Shown here: positions 1-5,871 of the stretch, one piece after another
Position numbering within the stretch: the stretch's first letter is position 1
Layout of the letters: the number at the start of each line of letters is the position of its first letter
Assembly (NCBI GenBank): GCA_035252155.1
Contig: DATFDL010000354.1
Coordinates: forward strand, 1 to 7,313
Reading direction: 5' to 3'
Source of the DNA: JAICLL01 sp035252155
GTDB lineage: Bacteria; Planctomycetota; Planctomycetia; Pirellulales; JAICIG01
Length of the DNA stretch: 7,313 nucleotides
The notes under the pieces: model-generated
Told to the model about the DNA's origin: nothing
Database searches by the model: none
What the model saw: the letters and a program-made list of their open reading frames with translations, nothing else
Program-made: the position numbers and the translations under genes

Positions 1-1216
1 TGCCCGCTTGGATGTAGCCTTCCAACTCCAGATAGGCCAGCAGCGTCTGCACCACGAGCTGGCGGATGTCGTGCCGGCCGGCGCAATCGTACAGCGACAG
101 ATCGATCTCGTCGCCCGCGGAGAAGATATCGTCGAGCAGCCCTTCGACGGCGGCACGCGCCGGCACGTCGCCATGCGCGAAGTTTTCCAGCGCACAGAGG
201 TCATCCGGACAAACCAGCATCTCGCAAGTCGATGGCAGTCCGTCGCGGCCGGCGCGACCGATCTCTTGTGAATAGTTCTCCAGGCTCTTGGGCAGGTTGT
301 AATGAAACACGTGGCGAATGTCGGCCTTGTCGACGCCCATGCCAAAGGCGATGGTCGCCACGACCACGCCTGAGCGGCATTGCATGAACCAGTCCTGCAC
401 TTCGGCCCGCACGTCGTCGTTCATGCCGGCGTGATACGGCTTGGCGGCGATTCCCGCGGCGGCCAGCTTTTGGGCCACTTGCTCGGCAGTGCGCTGCAGC
501 GTGACATAGACGATCGTCGGACCCGGCGGCGAGCCGCTGAGGCGGGCACGCAATAGAGCGTCGCGCTGGTCGACAGTCACGGGCGTGGCGAGCAGCTTGA
601 GGTTTGGCCGATAAAAGCCGGTTCGGATGGCGCACGCGGCGTCGATTTGAAACTCGCGGCGAATGTCGGCCAGCACCTGCGGCGTGGCCGTGGCCGTCAG
701 TGCCAGCACGCGTTCGGCCCGGCAGGTGGCCGCAAACCGCGCCAGCTTCAAATAGTCGGGGCGAAAACTGTGGCCCCACTCCGAGATGCAGTGCGCCTCG
801 TCGACCGCGAACAGCGAGATTTGGGTCCGCAACATCGAGTCGCGAAATCGCTCGTTGTTGAATCGCTCGGGGGCGACATACAGCAGCCGGAGCTGCCCAC
901 CGCGCACCGCCTGCATCACGCCCGAGGTTTCCTCGGCCGACAGCGTCGAATCGAGCCGTTCGGCCGCGATGCCCCGCCGCTTCAGGGCATCGATCTGGTC
1001 TTTCATCAAAGCGATCAGCGGAGAGACCACCAGCGTCAGGCCCGGCAGCAAAAGTGCGGGCAACTGATAACAGAGCGATTTGCCCCCGCCGGTCGGAAAG
1101 ACCGCCGCGGCCGAACGGCCGGCCAGCAGGTGTTCGATGACCTCGGCTTGTCCCGGACGAAATTCGTTGAAGCCGAACTGTTGACGCAACAAGTCACGCG
1201 CAGAAGAGAGGCTCAT
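1..1216 (-). CDS. recQ: RecQ-family ATP-dependent 3'-5' DNA helicase, RecQ4-like, C-terminus cut off by window edge
   Basis: The frame is open from ATG at 1216 to the left edge, giving 405 residues. RecQ helicases unwind forked or recombination DNA in repair and replication restart. Visible motifs, in order: the RecQ-type Q motif (F14-G15, then FRPGQ at 19-23), Walker A PTGGGKS 41-47, DEAH 139-142 running into the RecQ aromatic loop (CISEWGHSFRPDY 143-155), TATAT 174-178, motif V (FGMGVDK 291-297) and motif VI (QEIGRAGRDG 317-326). All catalytic residues look intact. After the core, the E. coli-type RQC zinc domain is not obvious. Instead there is a C331/C336/C341 cluster, then a segment ending in RHDIRQLVVQTLLAYLEL-like residues (to about 400), which resembles the region after motif VI in eukaryotic RECQL4. 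The start is supported by AGGAG (1223-1227) six bases upstream of ATG. Family assignment is certain; the RecQ4-like subgroup is my reading. Confidence 0.95.
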   Translation of the reverse strand, partial: MSLSSARDLLRQQFGFNEFRPGQAEVIEHLLAGRSAAAVFPTGGGKSLCYQLPALLLPGLTLVVSPLIALMKDQIDALKRRGIAAERLDSTLSAEETSGVMQAVRGGQLRLLYVAPERFNNERFRDSMLRTQISLFAVDEAHCISEWGHSFRPDYLKLARFAATCRAERVLALTATATPQVLADIRREFQIDAACAIRTGFYRPNLKLLATPVTVDQRDALLRARLSGSPPGPTIVYVTLQRTAEQVAQKLAAAGIAAKPYHAGMNDDVRAEVQDWFMQCRSGVVVATIAFGMGVDKADIRHVFHYNLPKSLENYSQEIGRAGRDGLPSTCEMLVCPDDLCALENFAHGDVPARAAVEGLLDDIFSAGDEIDLSLYDCAGRHDIRQLVVQTLLAYLELEGYIQAG

Positions 1217-1222
1217 GGCAGG

Positions 1223-1227
1223 CTCCT
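1223..1227 (-). promoter_or_regulatory. Shine-Dalgarno site for recQ
   Basis: On the minus strand this reads AGGAG, with six bases (CCTGCC) before the ATG at 1216. It is the clearest ribosome binding site in the window and fixes the recQ start. Confidence 0.8.
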
Positions 1228-1268
1228 AGATCAAGAGAGAAACGACCAAGAAACCGAATGTGAACGGA

Positions 1269-1296
1269 AGTATACCATTCGGCGGAGAACGTGCAA
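1269..1296 (-). promoter_or_regulatory. Candidate extended -10 sigma-70 promoter for recQ
   Basis: Read on the minus strand, TATACT (1269-1274, five of six to TATAAT) is preceded directly by TGG, giving the TGn extended -10 pattern. A weak -35 candidate, TTGCAC (1291-1296), lies 16 bases upstream. Transcription would start near 1262, giving a leader of about 46 bases that contains the AGGAG site. The -10 is good and the -35 poor, as is common for extended -10 promoters. Confidence 0.5.
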
Positions 1297-1339
1297 GCAC
1301 CCGGGATGAAAATTCGTGAAAGTGCCGACCGGTGCGGCA

Positions 1340-1516
1340 GGGTGCCACGGCATCCGTCGCAGCGCGGGCGACGTCGCGATCGGCAAAGCGTGGTCGCTGC
1401 GACGGACGCCGTGCGGGGCGCGACTTGGCGAGGTGCATCTCACGGCGTCCGCCGCGGCGATCTGCGCGTCACATTGAGTCGATACTGTTCGCGCCGCGGC
1501 GGATGCCGTGGCACCC
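1340..1516. repeat. Double-hairpin palindromic element (BIME/REP-like), four arms of one 19-25 bp repeat in alternating orientation
   Basis: Four copies of a core reading CACGGCATCCGTCGCAGCG alternate in orientation: plus 1346-1364, minus 1395-1413, plus 1441-1459, minus 1492-1510. Neighbouring arms pair into two hairpins, each with 18 of 19 bases matched and a loop of about 30 bases. The outer ends extend the match: 1340-1366 against the reverse complement of 1490-1516 agrees at 25 of 27 positions, starting with GGGTGCCACGG. The two hairpins differ from each other at paired positions (T-A in the first, C-G in the second), so pairing is kept while sequence changes. The element holds no credible gene. 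It sits between two minus-strand genes, upstream of recQ and downstream of the gene at 1657. No target-site duplication is visible. It resembles a REP/BIME element mobilised in trans, which is inference. Confidence 0.8.
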
Positions 1517-1542
1517 ACCTGGAGCACATCGCACGCGTGGAG

Positions 1543-1589
1543 TGGGCATTGCCCATTCAAGAATCGTAGGTGGGCAGTGCCCACCCTAC
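1543..1589. repeat. Two short GC-rich palindromes, TGGGCAnTGCCCA type
   Basis: TGGGCA-T-TGCCCA lies at 1543-1555, and a second copy extended to GGTGGGCA-G-TGCCCACC lies at 1569-1585. The second has flanks (GTAG before, CTAC after, to 1589) that extend it with one bulged base. Both have one-base centres, so they look more like cruciform or recognition palindromes than RNA hairpins. No T-run follows on either strand, so a standard intrinsic terminator is not supported, though the second lies about 70 bases past the end of the minus-strand gene at 1657. From memory, GTGGGCAnTGCCCAC phrases recur between genes in many planctomycete genomes; I could not check this. Confidence 0.65.
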
Positions 1590-1608
1590 CGTCGACGCCG
1601 AGGGAGAC

Positions 1609-1621
1609 GGCCTGGAAGGCC
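1609..1621. repeat. Short palindrome GGCCTGGAAGGCC
   Basis: Five-base arms (GGCCT/AGGCC) surround GGA. The palindrome lies 36 bases past the stop of the minus-strand gene at 1657. It could be a weak transcript-end hairpin or another intergenic repeat phrase; there is no T-tract. The rest of 1217-1656 outside the listed elements shows nothing I can support. Confidence 0.3.
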
Positions 1622-1656
1622 ATCCTCCATGCACCAAATTCGGCGGCGATCGAGCG

Positions 1657-2526
1657 TTAGGCCTGGTCCGGCTCGGGGGCGGGCACCGATTTGCCGTAAA
1701 ACTTGCTGAGATCGATACCGCCGCGTTGCTCTTCCTCGATGAGCTTCAGCCGCATTTCGAGTCGCTCCAGGCGACGGATCAGCATCGGCAAGAGCACGCG
1801 GCTTTCGTCGATCGGTTTGAGCCGCGGCACGTGGGGATAATTCAGATGCCGTTCGAGCGCCGCGAAGAGCAAGAGCGGATCGCGGCGGCGATTGGCCAGG
1901 GCGATTTTGCCTTCCTTCTCCCCGAAGAGCACGGGCTTTTCGGGGCCGGCCAGGTCGAGGCCCTGCCGCTGCCGGTTCGAGACATAGTGGGCGCTGCGCA
2001 CGTAGATCAAATCCGCCAGGTCAACCAGCCCGACTTGCCGACGGACTGTAATGATCCATTCGCGCCAGGCGTCGTCGAAGATCGGATCTTCAGCGACGGC
2101 GTCGAGGCCTTTGTCGTAGCCCAGCCGGTTGCGGCAGAGCGATTCGAACTGATAGAGAAAGATTCCCTGGCGGGAGGCCCCCTCAGCGCGATAGCGGGCC
2201 TCGCGTTCGAGGATTTCGAGCGCGACGCCAAAATCGAACTTGCCGCGTTCGCGCTCGGCCTCGGCGATCACAAAACTTTGGAACGGCGTGAAATAATGAG
2301 CCAGCTTGGCCATGGCCGGACCGAATACGCCGCTGTGCCGCAACTCGGCGCGCATGAAGTCGAGCGCCATCGGCAGCTTGGTGGTCGAAAGGATTTCTTC
2401 GCGGAGCGTGACCAGCAGTTCTTGGGCCGAGAGGTTTTGGCCGAGCCGCTCGCGCAGCACGCGAAAAAAATAGGACTGCTCGACGTATTCTTCGCGCTCG
2501 AGCAACATGGGGTTTCGATCGTTCAA
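1657..2526 (-). CDS. Conserved planctomycete-type protein of unknown function, charged, with C-terminal coiled coil
   Basis: The protein has 289 residues from a TTG start at 2526, or 283 from ATG at 2508. It has no signal peptide or membrane segment, so it is probably cytoplasmic. It begins with an acidic/aromatic stretch (LLEREEYVEQSYFFR, near residues 8-22). The middle is rich in Glu/Arg helices (for example IAEAERERGKFDFG near 87-100). It ends in a predicted coiled coil (RRLERLEMRLKLIEEEQ, about 251-267) and a short tail, SKFYGKSVPAPEPDQA. I recognise no enzyme motif; the wording resembles uncharacterised proteins restricted to planctomycetes, which is recollection. The TTG overlaps the hydrolase stop as TTGA (2523-2526), suggesting coupled translation from one mRNA. 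Neither start has a Shine-Dalgarno site, so the choice is open. Reading of the frame as a real gene is firm: codon use is consistent and the antisense frame is a shadow. Confidence 0.85.
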   Translation of the reverse strand: MNDRNPMLLEREEYVEQSYFFRVLRERLGQNLSAQELLVTLREEILSTTKLPMALDFMRAELRHSGVFGPAMAKLAHYFTPFQSFVIAEAERERGKFDFGVALEILEREARYRAEGASRQGIFLYQFESLCRNRLGYDKGLDAVAEDPIFDDAWREWIITVRRQVGLVDLADLIYVRSAHYVSNRQRQGLDLAGPEKPVLFGEKEGKIALANRRRDPLLLFAALERHLNYPHVPRLKPIDESRVLLPMLIRRLERLEMRLKLIEEEQRGGIDLSKFYGKSVPAPEPDQA

Positions 2527-3614
2527 GATGGATCGGCGGGATCGTGCGTCGGCGCGGGTGGGCTGGCGGCCTCGGGCCTTGTGCCCGGTGAGGCGGCGTC
2601 GACGTTGGGCCGACCACGAGGGCCGGGGCTACCGGCGTTTAATTGGTCGCCGGGCCGGCCACAAGGGCCGGGACTACCGGGCCGGGTGCTGGATTCTGGC
2701 GAGGGGCGCAGATGCCGATCGAGAAAATCGGCCGCCGCCGCCAGGGCCTGGGCGTCGGTGAAGGTGCTGATATGCCCGGCTTTCTCAATGATGAGCAGCT
2801 CGCACGCGACGCCCGCCTGGTCTAACGATTGCTTGAGGGCGCGAGCACTGGGCAACGGGACCAGGAGATCTTTCTCACCATGATAGAGCAGCATCGGCGG
2901 TGAGTGCGGCGTGACGAACGCCAAAGGCGAAGCCTGGCGATAAAGCTCGGCGTTGTCGCGGCGCGTGCCGCCCAACCAAAAGGCCAGCCGCTTGCTGTCG
3001 AGCGGCAGTTCTTGAAAATCGCAGGGTGTGCCGCCCGCCACCACCGCCTGCAACACGCAGCGCTCGGCCTGAGCGCGATCGCTTGTGGCCGCAGCCGGGT
3101 CGTGCAGCGTGGCGGTGGCCGACAGGCTGAGCAGCGTCACCAGATGCGCCCCGGCCGAATAACCGAAGCCGCCGATGCGCCGCGGGTCGAGCCGATAGGC
3201 GGCGGCATTGTCGCGCATCCAGCCAAGAGCGGCACGGCAATCGTCGAGCTGCGCCGGAAACTTGTGCTTGGGCGCCAGCCGATAGTCGATCGAGACGGCC
3301 ACGTAACCACGCTCGGCCAACGACGTGCCGATGCGGCTCATCCGTCCCTTGCTACCGGCCACCCAGGCCCCGCCGTGCACCACGAGCACGCCAGGGAACG
3401 GCCCCTCGCCGCGCGGCAGGTAGACATCGGCCGTCAGCGGCTTGTCGGCGGGTTCGGCGTACTTGACGGACCTAAGAACCTCGATCGGCGGGGCGTCGGC
3501 GGTCTCTGTCGCACGGGCCGAAATTGCCAGCGAAACGATCCCGATGAAAGCAACGAGCACCGCGGCAGCTCGCCATCGGCCGCGGCGAGAGACCCAAATC
3601 ATCAATGATTCCAT
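2523..3614 (-). CDS. Secreted alpha/beta hydrolase (BD-FAE-like esterase/lipase) with repeat-derived Pro/Gly-rich tail
   Basis: The 363-residue protein has a basic n-region (RRGRWR 10-15), a hydrophobic segment about 16-32 and an ARA motif (33-35), suggesting a signal peptide cut after A35 and action outside the cytoplasm. The catalytic domain spans about 43-303. HGGAW (80-84) forms the oxyanion hole, GYSAG (151-155) is the nucleophile elbow with S153, D249 lies in HGEKDLLVP, and H281 lies in KAGHIS. This is the complete triad of the BD-FAE/carboxylesterase-like branch. Such enzymes cleave ester bonds, often feruloyl or acetyl groups on plant or algal polysaccharide; the substrate here is unknown. 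Residues 304-363 are low complexity, with a 15-residue repeat beginning SPGPxGRP, and are absent from ordinary family members. An alternative start at 3602 (M5) has GGAA upstream and removes four residues. The downstream gene overlaps by four bases. Confidence 0.93.
   Translation of the reverse strand: MESLMIWVSRRGRWRAAAVLVAFIGIVSLAISARATETADAPPIEVLRSVKYAEPADKPLTADVYLPRGEGPFPGVLVVHGGAWVAGSKGRMSRIGTSLAERGYVAVSIDYRLAPKHKFPAQLDDCRAALGWMRDNAAAYRLDPRRIGGFGYSAGAHLVTLLSLSATATLHDPAAATSDRAQAERCVLQAVVAGGTPCDFQELPLDSKRLAFWLGGTRRDNAELYRQASPLAFVTPHSPPMLLYHGEKDLLVPLPSARALKQSLDQAGVACELLIIEKAGHISTFTDAQALAAAADFLDRHLRPSPESSTRPGSPGPCGRPGDQLNAGSPGPRGRPNVDAASPGTRPEAASPPAPTHDPADPS
2607..2680 (-). repeat. In-frame 45-bp tandem repeat inside the hydrolase 3' end
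   Basis: Bases 2607-2635 and 2652-2680 agree at 26 of 29 positions with a 45-base (15-codon) period. On the minus strand the unit contains CCGGCCCTTGTGGCCGGCC-like sequence, itself strongly palindromic. It encodes the tail repeats SPGPCGRPG and SPGPRGRPN. The repeat looks like a dispersed GC-rich intergenic element that has become coding, rather than part of the enzyme; that origin is inference. Confidence 0.75.
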
Positions 3615-3646
3615 GGCAAAATACGAAAGGATGAAGCCCGGCCACT

Positions 3647-3675
3647 TTGGCAGAATCTGGCGGGCCGCCTATAAT
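3647..3675 (+). promoter_or_regulatory. Strong sigma-70 type promoter for ribBA
   Basis: TTGGCA (3647-3652, five of six to TTGACA) and a perfect TATAAT (3670-3675) are separated by exactly 17 bases. Transcription would begin near 3682, about 52 bases before the preferred ribBA ATG at 3734. That leader is too short for an FMN riboswitch aptamer, and none of the expected conserved segments is seen. I found no comparably good promoter for the divergent hydrolase unit on the other strand. Confidence 0.8.
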
Positions 3676-3733
3676 CATATCACAGCGTCAAAGAATCATG
3701 GATGCCGATTCGCGACTGACCGTGGGACGACAT

Positions 3734-4957
3734 ATGACCAGCCCCTATTCCAGCATCGACGCGGCCATCGAAGCCTTTGCCCGTGGCCAGATCGTCATTG
3801 TGGTCGATGCCGAAGACCGCGAGAACGAAGGCGATTTTATCTGCGCGGCCGAAAAGGTCACGCCGGAACTGGTCAATTTTATGCTCAAACACGGTCGCGG
3901 CCAGGTCTGCGCCCCGGTGCTGCCCGAGGTCTGCGAGCGGCTCAAGCTGACCCCGATGGTCGATCAAAACACGGCGCCGCTGCGGACCGCTTTTACGGTG
4001 GCGGTGGATCATCGCAGCGCCCGCACGGGCATCACGGCCCAGGAAAAGGCGACGACGATCCGGGCCTTGATCGACCCGCGCAGCCAGCCGGCCGATTTCG
4101 TGCGGCCCGGCCACATGTATCCCATCACCGCCAAAGAAGGCGGCGTGTTACGGCGGGCCGGGCATACCGAGGCCGCCATCGACCTGGCCCGGCTGGCCGG
4201 GCTCTATCCCGCCGGCGTGCTCTGCGAGATCCTCGACGACAGCGGAGACCGGGCCGATCGCGACTGCTTGCTCGAACTTGCCCGGCGGCACGAGCTCGAA
4301 ATCATTACCATCGAAGACCTGATTCGGTTTCGCCGCGCCCGCGAGAAGCTGGTCTTTCGGCAGGCTGAGTGCCGCATGCCGTTGCAGCACTACGGCACGC
4401 CCACGCTCATTTACTACGGCGTGCGTTACGAGCCGCAGGAGCCGTTCGCCCTGGTGTTCGGCACGCCCACGGCGGTGGCCGCGCCGCTGGTGCGGCTGCA
4501 CTCGTCGTGCATGACCGGCGACTTGCTGAACTCGCTGCGGTGCGATTGTGGCGACCAACTGCGGATGGCGCTCGAAATGATCAGCCGCGAAGAAGCCGGC
4601 GTCCTCATTTACTTGCCGCAAGAAGGCCGCGGCATCGGGCTGGCGCAAAAGATCAAGGCTTACGGCCTGCAAGACCGCGGCCTCGACACGGTTGAAGCCA
4701 ACGTGGCGCTGGGTTTCAAGGCCGACATGCGCGACTATGGCGTGGGCATTCAGATTCTCAAAGACCTGGGGCTGAGCCGCGTGCGGCTGCTGACCAACAA
4801 CCCCAAGAAGACCGACGCCTTTATTTACGATGGGTTCGATCTGGAGGTGATCGACCAGGTGCCGATCGTCGCGCCGGTGAACGAGCACAACGCCCGCTAC
4901 CTGGCCACCAAGCGCGAAAAGCTCGGGCATCAGCTTCCGCCCGCCGCGGTGCCGTGA
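3734..4957 (+). CDS. ribBA: Bifunctional 3,4-dihydroxy-2-butanone-4-phosphate synthase / GTP cyclohydrolase II
   Basis: This cytoplasmic fusion supplies both precursors for riboflavin: the N-terminal RibB half converts ribulose 5-phosphate to dihydroxybutanone phosphate plus formate, and the C-terminal RibA half opens GTP to the pyrimidine intermediate. It has 407 residues from ATG 3734. RibB (about 5-205) has the metal/substrate loop DRENEGD 28-34, HGRG 53-56, RTAFTVAVD 84-92, RPGH 124-127 and HTE 144-146. RibA (about 208-402) has the zinc cysteines C259, C270 and C272, the active-site QEGRGIGL 296-303, DTVEAN 318-323 and TNNPKK 354-359. All key residues are present, so both activities are expected. 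ATG 3734 is preferred because SSIDAAIEAFARG aligns with normal RibB N-termini and GGGA lies six bases before it. In-frame ATG 3698 (12 residues longer) and TTG 3647, which overlaps the -35, are less likely. Its own promoter precedes it, so it is probably monocistronic. Confidence 0.97.
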   Translation: MTSPYSSIDAAIEAFARGQIVIVVDAEDRENEGDFICAAEKVTPELVNFMLKHGRGQVCAPVLPEVCERLKLTPMVDQNTAPLRTAFTVAVDHRSARTGITAQEKATTIRALIDPRSQPADFVRPGHMYPITAKEGGVLRRAGHTEAAIDLARLAGLYPAGVLCEILDDSGDRADRDCLLELARRHELEIITIEDLIRFRRAREKLVFRQAECRMPLQHYGTPTLIYYGVRYEPQEPFALVFGTPTAVAAPLVRLHSSCMTGDLLNSLRCDCGDQLRMALEMISREEAGVLIYLPQEGRGIGLAQKIKAYGLQDRGLDTVEANVALGFKADMRDYGVGIQILKDLGLSRVRLLTNNPKKTDAFIYDGFDLEVIDQVPIVAPVNEHNARYLATKREKLGHQLPPAAVP

Positions 4958-4998
4958 GGGCCGCAGATTCAGGCGAAGCACGGTCGAAGGACGCGTCG

Positions 4999-5062
4999 GG
5001 GTGCCACGGCATCCGTCGGTCGGTTCGTGGCATGTCGCGCCGCGGTGGATGCGGTGGCACCC
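4999..5062. repeat. Single-hairpin copy of the palindromic repeat, between convergent genes
   Basis: GGGTGCCACGGCATCC at 4999-5014 pairs with 5047-5062 at 15 of 16 positions around a 32-base loop. The left arm is identical over its first 20 bases to the left arm of the double-hairpin element at 1340. It lies 42 bases after the ribBA stop and 50 bases before the end of the converging gene at 5112. It might end transcription from both sides, although there is no T-run on either strand. The rest of 4958-5111 shows nothing else I can support. Confidence 0.75.
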
Positions 5063-5111
5063 TACGGTGTATGCATTCCACTGATGAATACGCCACGCAA
5101 CCGACAACGCA

Positions 5112-5729
5112 CTAAGCGCTCGGTCGCTCGAGCCAGAGCGCGATATCGAAACGGCGGTGTGGCGTATCGGAGCGAATGACGTGGGCCGGCTCGATGCGCA
5201 ATTCGCTCATGACTTTTTTGCCGTCGCGAGCTCGATAGAGAAACAGGCTGGGATCGTCGGCGAGCTCGCGCACCAGGCCGAACCGCTTGGCCATCAGCGC
5301 GACTAGGCGGCGGGCGTCGCCTGTCGTGCCGAAAAACGTCATCCGCTGCGCGCGCTGCTTGCGGTTAAAATAATAGGTGAGCGAACCCGCCAGATCGTCG
5401 GGCGAAGTGCCGGTGACCAGCGGCACCCGATAACCTTGCAATTCGACTTCAGCCAGGCCCGCCGAGACGCGCGGCCAGTTTCCCAGCACCCAGGCCGAGG
5501 TCACGTCCCAGCGAAAAACCTGCCCCAAATCATCGAAGGTCGGGTTCGCGGGAAGGTCGGCTGCGCCGGGCGACTTCGGTGCCGCGGCGCCGGCTTGGCC
5601 TGCGGTGGCCGCGGGATCGGCGGCTTCGGCCGGATGCGACTTTTTTAACGATCCCAACGAAGACGAAAACAGATAGGGCAGCCCGATCGACCCGAAGAGC
5701 ATCATTGCGAACCAGGTGCGGCTGAACAT
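5112..5729 (-). CDS. Membrane-anchored planctomycete-type protein of unknown function
   Basis: The protein has 205 residues from ATG 5729. AGGA (5738-5741) lies eight bases upstream; because that site falls inside the longer TTG-5744 reading, ATG 5729 is the better start. A hydrophobic segment (about residues 5-23, TWFAMMLFGSIGLPYLFSS) makes an N-terminal signal anchor; no lipobox cysteine is present. An Ala/Pro/Gly-rich linker follows (about 34-62). The folded domain (about 65-205) begins FDDLGQVFRWDVTSAWV and includes LQGYRVPLVTGT, GSLTYYFNRKQRAQRMTFFG and a basic/acidic C-terminal part ending IALWLERPSA. No enzyme motif is visible. It may belong to a planctomycete-restricted domain of unknown function (DUF6690 comes to mind, from memory and unverified). 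The anchor and linker imply a domain held at the outer face of the cytoplasmic membrane. It converges with ribBA and is probably transcribed separately from the toxin cassette 142 bases upstream. Confidence 0.85.
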   Translation of the reverse strand: MFSRTWFAMMLFGSIGLPYLFSSSLGSLKKSHPAEAADPAATAGQAGAAAPKSPGAADLPANPTFDDLGQVFRWDVTSAWVLGNWPRVSAGLAEVELQGYRVPLVTGTSPDDLAGSLTYYFNRKQRAQRMTFFGTTGDARRLVALMAKRFGLVRELADDPSLFLYRARDGKKVMSELRIEPAHVIRSDTPHRRFDIALWLERPSA

Positions 5730-5737
5730 CGGCCTGT

Positions 5738-5741
5738 TCCT
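5738..5741 (-). promoter_or_regulatory. Shine-Dalgarno site deciding the start of the gene ending at 5112
   Basis: AGGA on the minus strand, eight bases before ATG 5729. It favours that ATG over the upstream in-frame TTG at 5744. The remaining bases of 5730-5871 show no promoter or repeat I can support. Confidence 0.6.
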
Positions 5742-5871
5742 CAAGCGGTGTGCCGGAATCTGCGAGCGCGAAGCATCGACTAAGATCGGCCCGATCGATC
5801 GTGAATCTCAAAGCCAGTCAGGTCGCGCGCAAGGAACGCTTTCGACGGCGCAACCCGCAGAGATGTGTTGG

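Noticed and set aside
201..1309. Open frames on both strands within the first 1.3 kb (201-779 minus, 647-1309 plus)
   Set aside because: They overlap the RecQ frame, which carries every helicase motif in order and runs off the left edge. The others are out-of-frame shadows.
1340..1516. Miniature inverted-repeat transposon (MITE) with 27-bp terminal repeats
   Set aside because: The outer ends do form near-perfect inverted repeats, but no target-site duplication is visible and the inside is two further arms of the same repeat, which fits a REP/BIME arrangement better. Not excluded.
1570..2883. Long plus-strand open frame of 437 codons
   Set aside because: It lies antisense to the coiled-coil protein gene and the 3' end of the hydrolase, begins in repeat DNA, and its protein has no recognisable motif. 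Long antisense frames are expected in high-GC DNA.
3615..3733. Promoter for the hydrolase on the minus strand (TTGACG near 3690 with TATAGG)
   Set aside because: The spacing between the two hexamers is only about 12 bases, too short for a sigma-70 promoter.
3442..4368. Plus-strand frame of 308 codons across the hydrolase start and ribBA
   Set aside because: It crosses the divergent promoter, is antisense to the hydrolase and out of frame with ribBA. The protein is Arg/Gly-rich and motif-free.
4148..5107. Minus-strand open frame of 319 codons
   Set aside because: Antisense to the RibA half of ribBA, whose motifs are all on the plus strand; it also starts inside the spacer hairpin region. Shadow frame.
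4958..5111. Classical intrinsic terminator after ribBA
   Set aside because: A stable hairpin exists at 4999-5062 but the loop is long and no T-run follows on either strand, so I list it only as a repeat with a possible termination role.
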